Assembly: GCA_030630935.1 (NCBI GenBank) | Contig: DAOVMD010000123.1 | Coordinates: forward strand, 1 to 8,137 | DNA: 8,137 nucleotides | Direction: 5' to 3' | Source of the DNA: Candidatus Mcinerneyibacteriota bacterium | GTDB taxonomy: Bacteria; AUK180; JAQVHJ01 | In this document: positions 5,660 through 8,137 of the stretch, one piece after another | How positions within the stretch are numbered: the first letter of the stretch is position 1 | Layout: each line of letters begins with the position of its first letter | Notes under the pieces: generated by a model | What the model saw: only the letters and a program-made list of their open reading frames with translations | What the model was told of the DNA's origin: nothing | The model's database searches: none | Program-made: the position numbers and the translations under genes

Positions 5660-6114
5660 AATTCATTGTGGATGAGACTTTAGGTAAGCTTGCTAAATGG
5701 ATACGGTTTTTGGGATATGATACAGAATCCTGCTTTCAGTTAGATAATCCTGAAATAATGATTAAAGCGATGGATGAAAATCGTATTATCCTAACGAGAG
5801 AAACTGATTTTTCACAAAATAAAAATTTAAATTTACAGGTAGTTATTATTGAATTTGACAATTTAAAAGAACAACTTCTTCAATTAAAAAAGCAGCTTGG
5901 AGTTACGGTTACTCCTGAACAATTTATGCGATGCAGTATTTGCAATTCTGAATTGAAGGTTGTGGATAGAGCCTTTATAACAGGTAAGGTACCGCCATAT
6001 ATTATTAAGACCAAATCAAAATTTAAATATTGTTCAACCTGTAATAAAGTATTCTGGGAAGGAACTCATTTAAATGGAATAAAAAAGTTAATAAAGGAAG
6101 TTTTCGATGCATAG
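5656..6114 (+). CDS. Mut7-C RNase domain protein with zinc ribbon
   Basis: The 152-residue protein matches the Mut7-C family. It begins MKFIVDETLGKLAKWIRFLG, where Asp6 corresponds to the acidic residue of the PIN-like fold, followed by RIILTRETDF (43-52) with Asp51. The C-terminal half carries a zinc ribbon with cysteine pairs C93-x2-C96 and C126-x2-C129 and the typical FWEGTH ending (133-138). The family is related to the C-terminal domain of Mut-7 exonuclease and predicted to act on RNA, but bacterial members are largely uncharacterised. Length is typical and all expected landmarks are present. It overlaps the previous gene by 4 bp and the next by 8 bp. Placement beside rsmA may hint at RNA metabolism, though co-location does not establish this. 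Confidence 0.88.
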   Translation: MKFIVDETLGKLAKWIRFLGYDTESCFQLDNPEIMIKAMDENRIILTRETDFSQNKNLNLQVVIIEFDNLKEQLLQLKKQLGVTVTPEQFMRCSICNSELKVVDRAFITGKVPPYIIKTKSKFKYCSTCNKVFWEGTHLNGIKKLIKEVFDA

Positions 6115-7090
6115 AATTGGAGTTACAATTGGAGATATTAACGGTGTTGGTCCTGAGATATTTTTAACTGCATTTCAAAAAGAAAAGAAGTTATTCTCAA
6201 ATAATCGGATTATTTTAATAGGTTCGAAAGTTGCGATAGAGTTCTATAGAAAAAGAATGAGGTATAATAATAAACCGGTTAAAATTAAATTTCAAAATTA
6301 TAATGAATCAAATGAAGTATCCGGAAATACTTTAGAGATTGTAAATATCAAGAATACTTCATATATTCCGGAACCAGGGAAAATTTCAAAAGATGCCGGC
6401 AGAATCGCTTATTCTTCTATCCTGAAAGCTTGTGAAATGATTAAAGATAAAACGATTGATGCAATTGTTACATTGCCAATTAATAAAGTAAATTTGAGAA
6501 AGGCAAACTGTAAATTTACAGGGCACACCACAATACTTGAGAATGAATTCAAAAAAAGAATTTCGATGTGCTTCCTCTCAAAACAAATGAATATTTTATT
6601 AACTACAATTCATATTCCTTTATCAGAAGTACACATAGCAATTAATAAAAATTTAATTATCGAGAAAGTTTCTGCTGTAGATGCTTTTTTTAAAATTAGA
6701 GGCATAGAAAATATATTTCTTATACTTGGTTTAAATCCTCATGCCGGGGAAGAGAATATTTTTGGAGAAGAAGAGACTCAAGAAATAATTCCTGCAGTAA
6801 AAAGTCTAAAGAAACTCGGTGTAAATATTTCAGGTCCGGTTCCACCCGATTCTGCTTTTACTGAAATGAACAGGAAGGAATTTGATTTTTTCGTATGTAT
6901 GTATCATGACCAGGGATTAATTCCTTTGAAATCACATGCATTTTTTGAATCATGTCAGTTATCGGTTGGTCTCGATTTTGTAAGAACATCAGTGTCGCAT
7001 GGAACAGCTTTTGATATTGCAGGGGAAGGAATTGCGAATCCAAGTTCATTTATATTCGCATTAAAGAAAACTTGCAGGCTTTTAAAATGA
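6107..7090 (+). CDS. pdxA: 4-hydroxythreonine-4-phosphate dehydrogenase PdxA
   Basis: PdxA oxidises 4-phosphohydroxy-L-threonine with NAD(P)+ in the DXP-dependent route to pyridoxal phosphate. The 327-residue length is normal. Landmarks are GDINGVGPEI (9-18), TGHTT (138-142), metal-binding His169, His212 (LGLNPHAGE) and His267 (MYHDQGLIPLK), substrate-binding Lys275 and Arg293, and SHGTAFDIAGEGIANP near the end. The position matching E. coli Asn283 is Gln284 here, a change in the substrate pocket. AAAGGAAG (6093-6100) precedes the ATG at good distance, so translation can start independently despite the 8-bp overlap with the previous gene. It overlaps rsmA as ATGA. The pdxA-rsmA pairing also occurs in E. 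coli. No other B6 genes are visible in the window. Confidence 0.95.
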   Translation: MHRIGVTIGDINGVGPEIFLTAFQKEKKLFSNNRIILIGSKVAIEFYRKRMRYNNKPVKIKFQNYNESNEVSGNTLEIVNIKNTSYIPEPGKISKDAGRIAYSSILKACEMIKDKTIDAIVTLPINKVNLRKANCKFTGHTTILENEFKKRISMCFLSKQMNILLTTIHIPLSEVHIAINKNLIIEKVSAVDAFFKIRGIENIFLILGLNPHAGEENIFGEEETQEIIPAVKSLKKLGVNISGPVPPDSAFTEMNRKEFDFFVCMYHDQGLIPLKSHAFFESCQLSVGLDFVRTSVSHGTAFDIAGEGIANPSSFIFALKKTCRLLK

Positions 7091-7884
7091 GAGCAAAATT
7101 ATCTCAGCACTTTTTATTTGATGGGAATATATTAAATAAAATTGTTAATCTATCAGGTCTGAAAAGAGGGGAGTCAGTAATTGAGATCGGTGCAGGAATG
7201 GGAACATTGACAGAGGTTCTTTTACCCGATGCTAAAAGAATCTGTGCATTTGAGTTAGATAGAAAACTTGTTTCAATTATGAAAGAACGTTTTAGTAGAA
7301 AAATGAATCTTGAGATCATTCAGGGGAATTTCCTGAAGTTTAACCTGGCTGATTTGAAAAAGGAAGAGAATGAAAAGTTTCGTGTGATTGCGAATATTCC
7401 TTATGCAATTACAACAGATATTATTTCTAAACTCATTAATAATAGGAAATTGATTTCATCAGCAACATTGACTGTTCAGAAGGAATATGGCGAAAGATTA
7501 GTCGGGAAACCAGGTACTAAAAAATATTCTGCGCTTACGGTTTTTGTAAACTCCTACGCAGATATTGACCTCCTCTTTAAAATTCAAGCAGCTGCATTTT
7601 CACCTGCGCCAAAAGTTGATTCGGTTGTTGTGAAACTCGATTGGAATGTGAAGGAAAAAGTTTTGGATTTAGATTCAAAAAAATTCTCTCTTTTTGTAAA
7701 GTTATTATTTTCAGAGAGAAGAAAGCAATTAAAAAATAGTTTAAAGATCCTGACAAAATTTGAATCTGATGTAGTTGAAGGGATATTAAAGAAATTAAAT
7801 ATCCCCGGTAATATTCGTCCTGAAAAACTTTTACTTGATGAGTTTATTATGTTATTTAAAGAGGTATATTGGAATGAAAAATAA
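7087..7884 (+). CDS. rsmA: 16S rRNA (A1518/A1519) dimethyltransferase RsmA/KsgA
   Basis: RsmA transfers four methyl groups from S-adenosylmethionine to two adjacent adenosines in helix 45 of 16S rRNA late in small-subunit assembly. The 265-residue protein has KLSQHFL (4-10), the SAM motif EIGAGMGTLTE (33-43), the acidic end of strand 2 at FELD (55-58), the catalytic NIPY (103-106), the FSPAPKVDS block (171-179) and RRKQLKNS (211-218). I chose the ATG at 7087 because MRAKLSQHFL matches the family N-terminus and makes a 4-bp ATGA overlap with pdxA. An upstream in-frame TTG at 7072 would add only five non-conserved residues. It is the last intact gene of the operon. Loss of this enzyme gives kasugamycin resistance in other bacteria. 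Confidence 0.96.
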   Translation: MRAKLSQHFLFDGNILNKIVNLSGLKRGESVIEIGAGMGTLTEVLLPDAKRICAFELDRKLVSIMKERFSRKMNLEIIQGNFLKFNLADLKKEENEKFRVIANIPYAITTDIISKLINNRKLISSATLTVQKEYGERLVGKPGTKKYSALTVFVNSYADIDLLFKIQAAAFSPAPKVDSVVVKLDWNVKEKVLDLDSKKFSLFVKLLFSERRKQLKNSLKILTKFESDVVEGILKKLNIPGNIRPEKLLLDEFIMLFKEVYWNEK

Positions 7885-7921
7885 AACGGCATTTGAATAT
7901 CATTGCGCATCGAAGATCTAG
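7874..7921 (+). pseudogene. possible truncated start of a seventh operon gene
   Basis: An ATG at 7874 overlaps the end of rsmA by 11 bp, in the same overlapping style as the other operon genes, with AAAGAGG about 8 bp upstream as a plausible ribosome binding site. The frame encodes only 15 residues (MKNKTAFEYH, then residues from repeat DNA) before TAG. It runs into the GC-rich repeat at 7900, which supplies the stop. I infer that a downstream gene may have been cut by the repeat, or that the ATG is accidental. No recognisable continuation follows the repeat. Confidence 0.25.
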
Positions 7922-7950
7922 CGCAGCGTCCGCGCAGCGTGGCAATCTCG
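7900..7950. repeat. GC-rich TCATTGCG...GGCAATCTCG dispersed repeat
   Basis: The 51-bp island is sharply richer in GC than its surroundings. Its ends, TCATTGCG and GGCAATCTCG, form an imperfect inverted pair and match the ends of a small repeat I have seen between genes in many bacterial genomes. Inside are two copies of GCGCAGCGT with an 11-bp period (7921-7929, 7932-7940). Positions 7905-7920 match the minus strand of 513-528 at 15 of 16 bases. It sits directly behind rsmA. Confidence 0.6.
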
Positions 7951-8002
7951 CTTTTATCAAATATTATTTATAGTAGTCTTTACGGTAGTATGAAAAAATG
8001 AT

Positions 8003-8033
8003 AGGAAGAATATAAAGCAGCTCTTTTCTTCCT
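8003..8033 (+). other. weak hairpin downstream of the operon
   Basis: AGGAAGAA (8003-8010) pairs with TTCTTCCT (8026-8033) around a 15-nt loop. It might terminate or stabilise the operon transcript, but the long loop and the absence of a T-run after it make this a weak call. The remaining DNA from 7951 to 8137 shows no supportable gene. Confidence 0.25.
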
Positions 8034-8137
8034 TACACAGTTTTCGAATTTCATTTATAAGATAATTTAATATAAATCAGTTCTTTGACATAGTTTCGCT
8101 TCGCTACACATTTGATATTTATGGTTGATAATTATTA

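Noticed and set aside
7072-7884. Longer rsmA form from TTG at 7072
   Set aside because: The ATG at 7087 matches the family N-terminus and forms an ATGA overlap with pdxA; the extra five residues are not conserved.
7584-7910. 108-residue minus-strand open frame
   Set aside because: It lies antisense to the well-conserved C-terminal half of rsmA, is rich in Phe/Ser/Asn as expected for antisense AT-rich DNA, and has no ribosome binding site.

Overview
The window is AT-rich bacterial DNA, apparently chromosomal, with all recognisable genes on the + strand. Two sigma70-type promoters with a perfect TTGACA box and a 17-bp spacer, strong AAGGAG ribosome binding sites, lipoprotein signal peptides and many small dispersed palindromic repeats suggest an uncultivated low-GC bacterium. 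The promoters argue against Bacteroidetes, which use a different -33/-7 consensus. I cannot name the phylum from sequence alone. Candidate phyla such as Atribacterota-like lineages would fit, but that is a guess.

Layout. (1) Positions 1-645 contain no gene I can support but are dense in repeats: a 43-bp imperfect direct repeat, a 15-bp inverted repeat bracketing about 500 bp, a mosaic of four short hairpins, a GTAGGG/CCCTAC palindrome, a degenerate heptamer tandem repeat and a perfect 13-bp-arm hairpin. (2) Positions 646-3374 hold three tandem paralogues encoding exported TPR proteins. The first has a plain signal peptide and the next two are lipoproteins. They are built from five copies of one module of about 130-150 residues (A+B, A+B, A only). 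The first two genes carry near-identical promoters; the third follows the second after 42 bp. (3) Positions 3411-7884 look like one tightly packed operon. A predicted promoter and leader stem-loop precede six genes that overlap by 1, 8, 4, 8 and 4 bp: a conserved protein of a family often labelled quinate 5-dehydrogenase, a MobA-like nucleotidyltransferase, a PAP2 phosphatase, a Mut7-C zinc-ribbon protein, pdxA and rsmA (ksgA). (4) Positions 7885-8137 are gene-poor. They hold a GC-rich 51-bp repeat that appears to cut off the beginning of a possible seventh operon gene, plus a weak hairpin.

Functionally, pdxA (vitamin B6 synthesis) and rsmA (16S rRNA dimethylation) are a classic conserved pair, as in the E. 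coli surA-pdxA-rsmA cluster. The four upstream genes are less well understood. The nucleotidyltransferase plus membrane PAP2 phosphatase suggest synthesis or recycling of an activated or lipid-linked phosphate compound, but no substrate can be read from the sequence. The most unusual items are the modular TPR family and the repeat-dense flanks, which share a 16-bp near-identical core about 7.4 kb apart in opposite orientation. I see no CRISPR array, tRNA, rRNA, transposase or recognised defence system.
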